Of a stretch of 64,000 nucleotides of DNA, positions 23,215 through 34,295 are shown in pieces. The stretch covers positions 2,522,294 to 2,586,293 of the forward strand of contig NW_019091364.1 in NCBI RefSeq assembly GCF_001949145.1, in the 5' to 3' direction. This stretch comes from Acanthaster planci (Eukaryota > Echinodermata > Asteroidea > Valvatida > Acanthasteridae). The first letter of the stretch is position 1. Every line of letters starts with the position of its first letter. Both the position numbers and the translations under genes were made by a program. Below the pieces are notes generated by a model. It made no database searches and was not told the DNA's origin. It saw only the letters and a list, made by a program, of their open reading frames with translations.

Positions 23215-25320
23215 GAACATTGTTTGCCTCGTCCCCATCTTACGGATTTATGCTACAGCTGCGCCGATGGATTGCGACTGCTGAAGTTCAAGGGCAAATT
23301 AGAACACGACTACTTAACACGACTTGTCGGCAAGTCTTCATAAAATCTTGCGGCCTGCAGTTACTCCATATGAAAAATGCAAGTCACGATATGCATCGGT
23401 AATCTTTTAATGTTAGGGAACACGGCCCGTCGGGAGCGTGTGACTTTTTACTCACACGTACGCATCCATGTACTCACACATCGCACCCTACACTATGTGG
23501 AATTCTTTAGTGCAGAGGTTTACACTATAGGTATGCCACGCGTGCACATGCGTGTTAACGTTCAGATCCGTGTTTCCGAACAAAGCTGGTTCGCTTCATC
23601 CATGAACTGGGTTCTGTTGTCAGTTAACCAACGATAATATCTGGATCCGCGTTTGGGACAAATAGGCCCACATATTTGACGGTATAGATTAGGTGATCGC
23701 AATCAATTTTTGCTTGACATTAGATCTATTCTATCGGATAGGCCTACATTCTCACTTTATAGGTGTAAATTTTGAACTCCCTCTTCGAAGGATAGTACTC
23801 AGACGTTCAAGTTCCTTCGATATGGAAGACGAAATCTCGGGCAACAGTCTGGGTTTTGAAACAATGAGGCCTATAGTCATGCGATCTTCACTTATTCCGG
23901 GCTTACAGGATGTGATTGGGTATAAACGAGAGAAAAAAGAGCCCCCCCAAACGGGAGTATTCGTCGATACTTGACCCTTTACCTCCTTTCCGTCTATCGT
24001 TTTCGAAGACCACACTGTTTTTGTGTATGCGAGCTGGGAACACTAGTCTTCCCTATGTGGTGCAACACGCATAGCACTTGACCGAATTATACCAAACTAC
24101 CACTTAACTAAATTAAACATGTAGGCCTACAAAAATTGATTCTGTGAGAAAAATGTATGGCATTGTTCCTTTGAGGAATGACCGCGTCATCATGTAAAAG
24201 AGGCTCCCTCGAAGGGAAGGGAACGTTTATGGCGATATATGTTTTACCAAGTTTGTAAAATTTACAAGAACTAATTATTTTCTTCAGTTTCAAGGGTCGG
24301 GTCATCAAGGCGGAAGTGGGTCACCAGATCGGTGCGACTGCACGACTAGATTGAACGTTAGTACGTTCACAGGCAAGGGTGTGTTGTAGGCATAAATAAT
24401 ATCAATAGCAGTTCTATGTTAGGTATAATATGTGACCCAATTGCAAAAACGAGCCACGAGTCTCCGGAGCTACTTTTAAGTTTTACCTTGTATTAGATTG
24501 AAGAAATTTGAGCTCTTTCTTTTGATGATGTGTCACTCAGTTTGGTACAATGAAAGAAGACGTTGTGTTGATGTTAAAAATGCCAGTTGAGGATTCATAT
24601 TGATTACGAACTGCAAGATTCTTTCAAAGGCCTATAATTCCAAAGTGGCTCATTTTCAGAGAGTGCGTCACAATTTACGTAGCACAATGCATTGCTTGCG
24701 AAGACCAACAATGATGTTTACCGTTTTTACGCGCAAATGAAGCGTGGCGCCTTTGACTTCCTTGTCGGTGTGCTTTGTTACAAAGAACCTGCCCTTCCAG
24801 ATTAAGCGAGTCCCGGTCAGGGTTGGACCCACATTTATCAGTTTTCTTTAACAAGGCCAGTGAAGTAGGTGGCTACAATTCATTGTCAGTATGGGCCTAG
24901 ACTTTGTCACAAAAAACCCTCTCGTTCAGTGTGTGAGGAACTGCTGGCATTTTCTCCCAAGGAGGGAATAGGGCGCAAACTGTGCATTGTAGGGTTTTAA
25001 TATTGGCACTATATATTTAAAACTCTGTAAATTCATTTTTCACGATTTTGTTTTCATGTCTGGCCAGGGTTTTTCCACTGTGTTGGCAAAATTTGTGCTT
25101 CTGTGGTGTAACAAAAGAAAGGTCTGTGTACGTATGGCGTCCGTTCGTTTTGTTGCCAAACATCGAAAAAGTTGTTTTTCATTTGAGTAAACGAAAGACC
25201 GTACACTATCACAGGTGGATCTTTTTAAACTAACATCGATGGAGCAGTACATGTTTTCCAATATTGTTCTGATGTAAATTCCTTAAATTAACTAAGTGAG
25301 GCACCCTGATAGTACTTGGC

Positions 25321-27165
25321 CATTCAGGTTTAGGCTTACCTTAATTTGGTTAGGGCATTCGAGATCCACTTCGTTGCTTTTAGAATGCAAATTTGAAGGC
25401 CCAGTAGGGAACATTGAGAAGTTTTCACTAACTTATTAGGAGAAAAATTTCCATTGGCCTTTCTTGTAACGAGCCCACCGACGATGCAGAACAATCTTAA
25501 GACTTGTTTTCTTGGAGCATTTTTCTGTATTTCGGGAAAAGAGAATAAAACAAAGAAGGCGTTCATTTGAAAAACAACACTCACACAATATGAATTATTT
25601 TCTGTTAATAAGGAAAAAGGAACAAACTTTGCCTGCATGTTAAAACTAGGGTCAGTTTACGGTGTCACAATCATGGTTGCGATCGGTGTTCGTAACGGTG
25701 CTGGTTCGCACCATCCAACAGGCGAGTTTTGCATCTGCAAACCAACGACGGATCAGTGATCGTTATCCAGGTCCATGTGAGGGAAACATGGCCTAAAGCA
25801 TACTTCAGGACTGGTAGTAAAATATATATGTCTCATGTTAAAGAGCATTTCGTTTCCTCTACAGCATTAAACATAAAACCCATATGCATGGCTTGTTTGT
25901 CATCCAACGCCACAATGGAAATAGAACATCCAAAAGGTTCATTCGAAATCACCCAACCACAGCGTACATGCAATAGCAAATCTATTTTAGCAGCAGGCTG
26001 ATTGGACAGAATGTTCAGTCGGCACTTGGCGGAAGGCTACCAATAAGCCACGGTGGATAGGCTGTTCAATCGACACATGGCTCAATACGACACACAAAAG
26101 CAGTGACCAACCGATGCAAGTCCCTGCTGTGCCGACAAATCGGACTGGTAGCACTTCCTGGCGAATTGGTAGCCACAGAGGCAGACCGAACACGCCGAGC
26201 ATCATTAAAATCTGTGGTAAGTTTAACCATTTCATCAGAAGGAAGTACATGAACATCATACTTTAAAGGGTAGCTGCAATCAGTTTTTTTTACTACAAAC
26301 CTGTAAAATCTACCTTTGTAAACCTTAGTTTAAACTTTGGTTTCACCATTTGAACAGATATTTAAATGCCTTTTTGGTTTTTATGCCAATGAGTATTTCC
26401 GTGTTCATGAGCAAAACTGCGATGTCATCCTGGGAAGAATTAAGCCTCAATGTTACATTGGTTTGTACACAAAAAAGTTCTGCGTTTTTGTAGATTTTAC
26501 TGGACTACGTTTTCTGTTCTTAACTGATCCATTGTTGTTTATGTGCATAGCAATAAGAAACATAAATCCCTCTCTCAGAAATGTTATCAGTTAGTAAATT
26601 CTGGGTTCGCAATTTTGAACAGATATACATATGCACTGAGCCTTGTCTTCCCTAGATGACTTCACAGCAACAGCGCCCTCAATTGTCAGGGAAAACGTTG
26701 ATAATTTTGATTGTTTAAAAGTGTGCATTTTTCATCGCGTTTAACCTATTAGGAGTGCGGAAGAATTTTCATGCATTGAAGACACGTACAAAGATGCAGC
26801 AAAGTTGTGTCAAAGAAACATTTATTGCAGCTTCACTTTAAAGAAATCTCGACCAAGAGTCATGAGACAACGTAAATCAGGTCACACGCTTTTCAGATTA
26901 CAAAAGGGTTCCTTTGGACAGCGAAGTAGAATATTTTAAGCTTCAAAACGTCGGCATTTGGAGCGTGTTGTTGAGGGTAAAAATATTCCCGTATATTGCC
27001 CTTCTCTCATTGGATCTGCGAATCATACGAGGGGCTTATGAGATGTTAGACCGTTTAAAAGTAAAAAAATCACACAATGGCCGTTTAGAAAAAAGGACGT
27101 GTTACATGTACTTAAAATAAGAAAGTCACCCACCTCGGCCTGTGTCTGATGATACGAGGGACCTT

Positions 27166-27241
<76 letters not shown>

Positions 27242-29087
27242 GCAACAACAGCAACAAAAACAACAACAACAACAAATCGAGCGAGTGATTTCAGACAAAT
27301 ACTCTGCACGCATTTGGGGTGAATTCATATTTGATTGACCCAATTTGGGATCTTTTCTTTGGAAATTTCGATCTTTGCAGTGGAGGTGTCAGTAAAGCAG
27401 TAAAATCATGAAATTCAACGTTGAGAGTATCATACACAGCCAGGAATAGCGTCATTCGTCTGAAGATTCTCCAGCCTGTATTCAGCCAGTTATCCTAATT
27501 TTAGTTTATTAGCTCAAAAGAGATGGATAAAAAGCTGACCTTGATTCGGAAGACATTATTACGTTCCGCATTCTCAAAAACTGTTTCCTTTTGACTAAAC
27601 GACGAAATGTTTTGCTTCAGCTTTAGGTTTTTAATCAATAACTCCCAGCCATCTCCTTGGAGAGTAATGACCTAGCGCGTGCTTCATTTACCCAATCACA
27701 ACTCAACGATTTCCTCTTTTGCATCGACAAAAACCAATTAATCGACACATATGCCAAAGGAGGATCGACGCATTGTGTGACAACCGAATACAATCGGCTG
27801 GTCCTCAAGACGCGCTATAGCTTGTCATGTGACATCGCATTCAACTCTTGAGGGAGGTATTTATCGGTATCACAATCCTTACAAAATGTTGGGGAATTGC
27901 TTTTTGTGTGTGTATAAATATACATATGTGCATATGGCGGCGCTCACCCGTCTGGGCAAGGTCTAAAAATAACTGTGTACATGTATTTGGGCAGGCTGCC
28001 AGGGGTCACAGGGTCATTGCACACAGTGAAGTGGACGAGGTAAAAGATTGTGAGACTTTGGGCAGGTGAAAAGAAAGAGCGCGGGATATTGGTGGTGGAT
28101 GAAGGGAATAAACGAAGGAAGACGGTGGAAGGCCAAAAAAGCCATTGGGTGAATCCTATTATTTCCCTCACCGGAACTATTTCTGAAATTGCGATCATAT
28201 AGCTAGCTTTTTTCTACACAAAATATCACACCGATTGGGCGGGAATAAAATAATGGTGCGTTCAAGTGAAGGCCCACGTCGATGATAGTGCCCCAGTGAT
28301 ATTGACAACGGCAGGCATCTTTAAAGCTCTGATTTAAGTAGGTCTGATCTTTCGCCGCCAGTTTGTTTAAATTCAACACGAATATTGGTTATTTTCTCTG
28401 TCCGATTGACGACCAACGGTACGGTAACATGAGCGGTGCGTTTAACCGCACCCGTGTGTGCGAAGAATGAACCATAGTGAGAAGGAAACTTGGTATCATT
28501 TGGTCAAACACGGCATTCTGAACTTGTTTTGATTTCGATTGTGAGAAGGCCCAGCGGGAAAAACTTCAGTCTCTGCTAACCCGTTATCGGTAAAAGGTCG
28601 TGCGAATGGACAAATTTAACCTCCAGTCCCAATTTTATTGTATCTGTTTTATTTTATTACCCGTTTTCCCTTGGGATTGGTATTTTAATCACTATCAACA
28701 CTACTATCTTTCCTCAAAAGATTTCTTTCAATCAAAACAAATTTTAATTGCTTAATGTGGCAATAATTTTTTATTCAACCCACCACCCTCAATTTATTTT
28801 ACATGAAGTTGCCGGAGAGATATAGTATTTCTTTTGGACTACACAAAGCAATTGAAAATGGACAGATATTTGAGAAGAAAACATTTTTACCAGGCACAAC
28901 AGACCAGCAGACTTCCGCACCTAACGAACGACTTATTTGACAATGATAATTTCTCTTCTGCCATTGCTGTTGTTGATTTGTCGTGCAACACTATTACCGT
29001 ATCGAATCACTGTTTGTTTTCATCCAAAATTAATGTTTATTTTACAGGTTTGCACTGTATGTCAACAACCTTGACGTCGAGAGCAAA
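25321..29087. other. Intergenic region between CBR-4 arm and GPCR-1
   Basis: No supported gene. It contains an (AAC)n microsatellite and, just before GPCR-1, a likely splice acceptor (TTTTACAG ending at 29048), suggesting a 5' untranslated exon somewhere upstream. Several open frames of 60-100 codons have no recognisable homology or splice context. Confidence 0.4.
27164..27275. repeat. (AAC)n microsatellite
   Basis: About 110 bp of AAC units, with a few AGC and AAA interruptions near the 3' end. Its antisense reading gives an artefactual poly-valine frame. Confidence 0.97.
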
Positions 29088-30257
29088 ATGGACACCAGCG
29101 CTGCAGTGATGGCTTTGTCTGGCAATACCACAACGGCCTTTTCTGCTAATTCTTCTACGACCGATGTCTCCAACAACTCAACCGCTGTTTTCTGGATGGA
29201 AAACATAACGACAACGGTTAGTCACTCTCTGCAGACCTACCCCGAGAGAGTCGTTGTCGCTGTAGTCTGGCTCCTGATCGCGGTGTTCAACGTCACAGGT
29301 AACACCATGGTCATCCTGGCCGTGGTGTGCAGTAAGAAGCTGCGGACATCCACCAATGTCTTCGTGGTCAGTCTCAGCGTGGCTGATCTTCTGACAGGCC
29401 TGGCATTACCCATGAGCGCTGTTGGACTGCTCAGTCCAGGAAACACTTGGCCGTGGTCCACCGAGACTCCCTGCTACTTAGCTGGCCTACTACTTTTTGT
29501 CAGTTCTTGTGCTAGTCTCTACAACTTGGCCTCTATCGCCCTGAACAGACTGATCCTCATCAAGCGCCCGATGACTCTTTACCGTAGTCTCTACACCAAG
29601 CGCAATGTAGTCATCATCGTGGTAGCCATCTGGTTTGTTGCCTTTGCAACGATGATCGTTCCACCGATCTTCGGCATTGGAGGGTTCGGCTACGACGAGC
29701 AGCATCACACCTGCAGTGACCTGGATACCCATCCGAAGGCCAAAACCTTCAAGAGGATCCAAACCTCCGTCGGGTATCCCATCCCTTTCATCACCATTGT
29801 CACTTGCTACACCATGATCTTCTTGCACGTCCGCCGCCACTTCCAGGCCCAGAGATCCATGCGAGTTGCGAGCAGCTACACCGGCCCGGTTTGTGCTACC
29901 ACGGGCAGTTCTAGCTTCGTGGTGTCTGACAGCAGTGATGCCTTGAAGACAGCTCAAAGCGACCGTGTCTACCGCCAGCAGCTCGAAATCACCAAGAATC
30001 TCTTCATGGCAGTCTGTGCCTTCTTCCTCTGTATCACTCCGTACTGCGTGGCGCTTTTCATCCCCGACACCGACCGATGCCTTCTGTTTTTGGGCGTGGT
30101 CTTTACCTTCAACAGCTGCGTCAACCCGATCGTATACGCCGCCAAACATCCACAGTTCAAGAAGGTTTTGCGCCGTATGATGAGATGCCGGTGCTCACAG
30201 ATCGAAGAGCCGTCTAATGCACTCAAAGCTGTCGTGGCTTGCTGTCGCAAGGCGTGA
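29088..30257 (+). CDS. GPCR-1: rhodopsin-class orphan GPCR, single coding exon
   Basis: 389-residue class A G-protein-coupled receptor, plasma membrane. The N-terminus (1-53) has several N-glycosylation sequons (NTT 13, NSS 21, NIT 39). TM1 about 54-80 with the GN pair at 71-72. TM2 has LSVADL with Asp100. Cys129 and Cys209 are placed for the conserved TM3-ECL2 disulfide. The TM3 end reads NRL (153-155) instead of DRY. TM4 about 173-195, TM5 229-249, TM6 304-326 with CITP, TM7 with NPIVY (346-350). The tail is Cys-rich (CRCS, CCRKA), suggesting palmitoylation. The start is preceded by a TTTTACAG acceptor, conserved in GPCR-2, implying an intron in the 5' untranslated region. NR in place of DR is known in melatonin-receptor-like and moody-like groups, but I cannot assign a ligand or subfamily. 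Confidence 0.93.
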   Translation: MDTSAAVMALSGNTTTAFSANSSTTDVSNNSTAVFWMENITTTVSHSLQTYPERVVVAVVWLLIAVFNVTGNTMVILAVVCSKKLRTSTNVFVVSLSVADLLTGLALPMSAVGLLSPGNTWPWSTETPCYLAGLLLFVSSCASLYNLASIALNRLILIKRPMTLYRSLYTKRNVVIIVVAIWFVAFATMIVPPIFGIGGFGYDEQHHTCSDLDTHPKAKTFKRIQTSVGYPIPFITIVTCYTMIFLHVRRHFQAQRSMRVASSYTGPVCATTGSSSFVVSDSSDALKTAQSDRVYRQQLEITKNLFMAVCAFFLCITPYCVALFIPDTDRCLLFLGVVFTFNSCVNPIVYAAKHPQFKKVLRRMMRCRCSQIEEPSNALKAVVACCRKA

Positions 30258-30344
30258 ACTGCAGTCAAATATGCCTAACATGACCTTTCCTAATCTTGAA
30301 TTGGCAAAACGGCACATATCATTGCTGTCATGATGTACCTTCCT

Positions 30345-30645
30345 CGAGCAGATGCACCGCCTCATTGGTCGAAAAGAGCCATATTGATCGGGAGTGTTCA
30401 TTTTGTTGGTAGCGATGTCACCGCAACGCGCTGATTTTACAGTCGTTCGTGAACCAGCGAAGTTCAGTTGCGACTCCGAATTACTTGGCTGTGGCCTGAA
30501 ATTACGCACGAGTCTATGATAGTGGCCGCGACCAGTTCGCGTAGAATCGTGTGTAGTGTCAAGCCGTAGCAAAGTAATTCGGACACGGCCAAAGAGCCTC
30601 CGTTGCTAAGAAAATACGCCCTCTTTTAGTCCAGCTCGAGGCTCA
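30345..30645. repeat. Dispersed repeat C, longest copy
   Basis: Contains GTCGAAAAGAGCCATATTGA, GTTCATTTTGTTGGTAGCGA, GTGAACCAGCGAAG and, at its end, CTAAGAAAATACGCCCTCTT. The end segments match the copies at 20920-21100. Non-coding. Confidence 0.6.
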
Positions 30646-32104
30646 TACCGTGTTATTGTTTGAGCATACACAGTCAAAACAATTAACGGTTAGAGTTTAG
30701 ACACACTTCTAAACACACTCGTACTTAAAAAGAAAGAAGAACCAACAGGAAGACAAAACGACAGCACATAACTCACACAAAGGGTGTTGTCAGACTCTGG
30801 GAGGGCCTGCAATTGCGCAACTCTAAGCCCCATTTCGTTAAAAAAGGTATTGAACGCGCGCGTACATACGATTGCCTTGTGCAGGAGCGAGGCGTCGCTA
30901 CCGTAATGGTTACTAATCCTCACGTTCGGCTTGTCCTACCAAACGGAACACGCAGTGCAGCATATCCTCCATTAATTATCTTTGAATTTACGAAGCCGCA
31001 GAGGGCCAGCCCGCGGCACTTACAATAGTCTTCGGTCCCACTTCTGTGCATGTACATATCCTGTGCTCTGGTTCGGTTTTAATAAAACGAAATTGCCTAG
31101 AAATTTGTCTTGAAAAGAAATATTTTCTGGGGAACTTCGCAAGTTCAATCTCAAAAAAGGCATGCAACGAAAGTACAAGCATTGAGAGTAGCACGTTCTG
31201 AAAACTAAAACGAAACCTAAAAGTACATATATACAGACAGTGTATATTTGTTTCGTATGCAGAGTTAAACCTTTATCAAATACATACTTCTATCTTTATC
31301 AAAGTACATGCATGTGTATCAAAAACACAACATTTTACTCAGGCGTCCTGGTTTTTCTTTTAAACAGCCTTAAATTTAAGCATCAAGTCTCCACGGCATC
31401 GTTCAAGGGTGGTGTGGTTTAATGACGTACCCCTCATGAGTCGGTATTGATGCCAAATTGTCGAGCCGTCGGCAAGAACAGAAAAGGAAGGGGACAGAAG
31501 GGTGGAAATCACGTTTCAGGTGGGGAAATCAGACTACAATTACAATCATTCCAGGATGGCAAACTTCCAACTCCACTCAGCACTTCGTTTCGGTTTCATT
31601 GTTAATTTGCCGACTCTAATCTTATAGAGCGTATAAGCTGTGATTGTAGCATGTTTGAAAAACTAAGATGATATTTATGAAGCACCCAAGTATAGTAAAT
31701 GCTTGTTGAACATGCAGCGTAATTACCTTTATACCCATTGTAGCACTTGTGTGTCCTGTCTTAGTAGCCTTAGCTCTACCCAGTTTTGTAATCGATTAGA
31801 TTTCAATCGGAGACTTTGAGGCGCTCGGAGGCAACTAAACACACGGGTCCTTTTTAACAATTCTGAGCATGCGCGCGTTAATCTGAGCATGCGTGCGTAG
31901 TTCTCAACACGCGCAATACTATACAAAAACAGAGATTATAAGTAGAACTACATGAACTCTACGTGCAAATAGAATGGGTATGTCTGCTGCCACCACCGTC
32001 TCAAAGTCTCCCATTAGTCACGGACGTGTATAATAAAATCTGGACTCGCAGTGCCCTTAATCAGCTTATAGAGTCATTGAATCAACCCGCAGCCATTTTT
32101 CCGA

Positions 32105-32290
32105 GCCGTTTTTTTATATACGTCCGTGCCATTAGTACTGAATACGTAAAAGTACTTGGTATACGAGTTCGACTACTTAACCAAGAATATGAGTACAATA
32201 ATTATTCATGAATTATTTCCGTACTAGCTGGAGTACAGTACGAGTAACTTTAAGAGTATATACGAGTACAAGTACACGACTACAACTTTC
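32105..32290. repeat. Degenerate GAGTAC-type repeat stretch
   Basis: Many irregularly spaced GTAC, GAGTAC and AAGTAC words on a loose short period. A similar stretch on the other strand occurs at 55990-56170. Non-coding. Confidence 0.6.
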
Positions 32291-34295
32291 CATGTGAAAA
32301 TCGACAAAAGTTCTTTGCCACCAGTAAAAAAGAAAACTTGAGATTTCTGGAAACTGCATGAAAGTAAAATCGAAAGGCTTTAATACATAATACAGATATT
32401 CACATATAAGTATTGACACATATATTCCCAAACAGACGTGCAGGTGTATGCCTGTAATGTACTTTTGCTCTAGTGATCAGTAATCTCTCGTATAGCCAGA
32501 AATTTAATGTACCGTATAGTTAAATGCAATTTTTAGATACCAAAATCCTTCATTTCTCCCTGGGGATTTTTGCATTAAGTAAACAGAATAAAAAAATCAT
32601 CGGAAAGTTATGAGGGGAGGGGAAGGGAGCGCTACCCCCCCTACGAATTCGACTTTTTTATGCTGCAAATCTTGACTTAGGTTTTCCTTGAGTAGCAAGC
32701 TGTGATCTGCAGCCTTTCTGTTTTGGAAATTTATTGCATGTGGTGACATGCAGTTTTTATGTTTCGTGTTTTGACCTGCACCATTTGTGTTGAGTGTTTT
32801 GACACGCAGTTTCTTTATGTTGCACGCGATGACTTGGAATTTCTACGTTGATTGCTACATGCAGTTTTTATGTTGCACATTGTGAATGTATGTATGTCGG
32901 TCGCATTGAAAGATAGTTCACAAGGCCAATAAACCACCTGCCATGGTTTTAATGCGAATACACGTAGTCCAATCACTTCTTTTGCATTCTGTAGTACAGC
33001 AGGGTAATTGTATTAGGGAGACCAGACTTGAGACCAACACTGCGACCTGTGTGGTGTTCCTAGACTGGGACCAAGACGGCCCGAGACCGTACCGAGATCA
33101 AGAACTCTGTCGAAATGGTACATAGAATGTAGTATAAAATACATGCCAAAATGGCTTGTGGCTTAATTCTTTTATCGAGGCCAGATTAGCTTCCCCCATG
33201 TCTTAAGGTGCAGAAAGTAATCAGATCCATTCTAAGAGAGTTTAACTCATTTCTTAATGTCTTCACCGCTCGAAATGCTTCCACATGTTGTTTAGCCGCT
33301 GTCTTTACAACAGAACTGGTGGCATAGCAACGCGTGTCATGCACTAACGAATATCTCTGTAACCGTTAAAAAAAAACCCGCTTGGTTTAAACATGATCTG
33401 CACGTTTATAAAAACTAACCGAATCTGTTTGTGTCAATTATCCACAACTTTGTTGTAGATCATTTCTATGTGCATATCTACAGCGTGTGGAATAAAATAA
33501 TGTTGACCCTTGTACGGCAGTGTACAAGCAACTCGCTCGTCTGATCGCAACAGTGACGACGCCGAACGCAGATAATCTAATCGAGCATTATACACAACAC
33601 TCATTGCTGGTCTCGACAAACTCGGGTCTACACCGTAGACCAGTAAAAAATACCGAGACCGGGAGCAGCACTGAGATCGAGACCAGCGGTTACTGATCCA
33701 ACGACGTGTCAGTGGCTCAAACTTCAAAAGATCTGAACAGTGATCACGGGCGGCAGATCGCATCACACTAAGGCGTCTTGTATTACGTCTGATCGAAACT
33801 AGGCTTGCACCAGTTTGGTGAGTACGAGTATTGTAACGTGTATATGGGACCGAGTAATATTCATCCATTTATTGAAAAGTATGTGTTTATCTCCCGTTTA
33901 ATGATAAATTTTTAGTGATCAATTAATAGGTCCAGCTGTGCTTTTTAGAAAAACAACCAATCAGTTTATGTCTTTAGGGGCGTAAACATTATTCCTTATC
34001 ATATCCTGGTCAATAGGCGCATGGTATTTGTCAGTGTTACGCATAGAGCAGTCGAGTCATAGCTTGTTGTCATCCTTGACCTTTGAGATGTTTGGGTAGA
34101 GATCAACCATTTGAACGCCCCCGGCTATCGTGAGAGGACCGCTTGATTTTCTTTGGATCCTTTTATTTTGAGAGCGATCCTGTGGCGTTCAAAACGTAAC
34201 CGACCCGTTTACACACCGTCGCTGTGCATTTCAACCGTTGCCAACAGGCAGGATCACTGCTCTTGGCATCAAACGAGTCTGTGGTGAAATCAGCC

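Larger units (their letters stand above)
17218..25320 (-). repeat. Right arm of ~8 kb inverted duplication
   Basis: Reverse-complement partner of 6370-14510. It carries CBR-4 and at least two insertions absent from the left arm (19137-19322 and 23074-23214). It lacks the 620 bp element of the left arm. Beyond about 25320 similarity to the left flank fades. Confidence 0.85.
30258..34295. other. Intergenic region between GPCR-1 and CBR-5
   Basis: No supported gene. Holds dispersed repeat C (30345-30645) and a degenerate GTAC/GAGTAC-rich stretch (32105-32290). Similarity to the GPCR-2 locus stops close to the stop codon at 30257. Confidence 0.4.

Noticed and set aside
25987-26259. 90-codon minus-strand hydrophobic frame
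   Set aside because: No recognisable homology, no splice or promoter context; hydrophobic content alone is not evidence of a gene.
27112-27309. Minus-strand frame with a poly-valine run
   Set aside because: Pure translation of the (AAC)n microsatellite.
29490-30149. Long antisense frame (219 codons) over GPCR-1
   Set aside because: It is the reverse-strand shadow of a conserved GPCR; the same shadow appears over GPCR-2 and the composition (charged, repetitive Asp/Glu/Gly/Val) fits a mirror of transmembrane codons.
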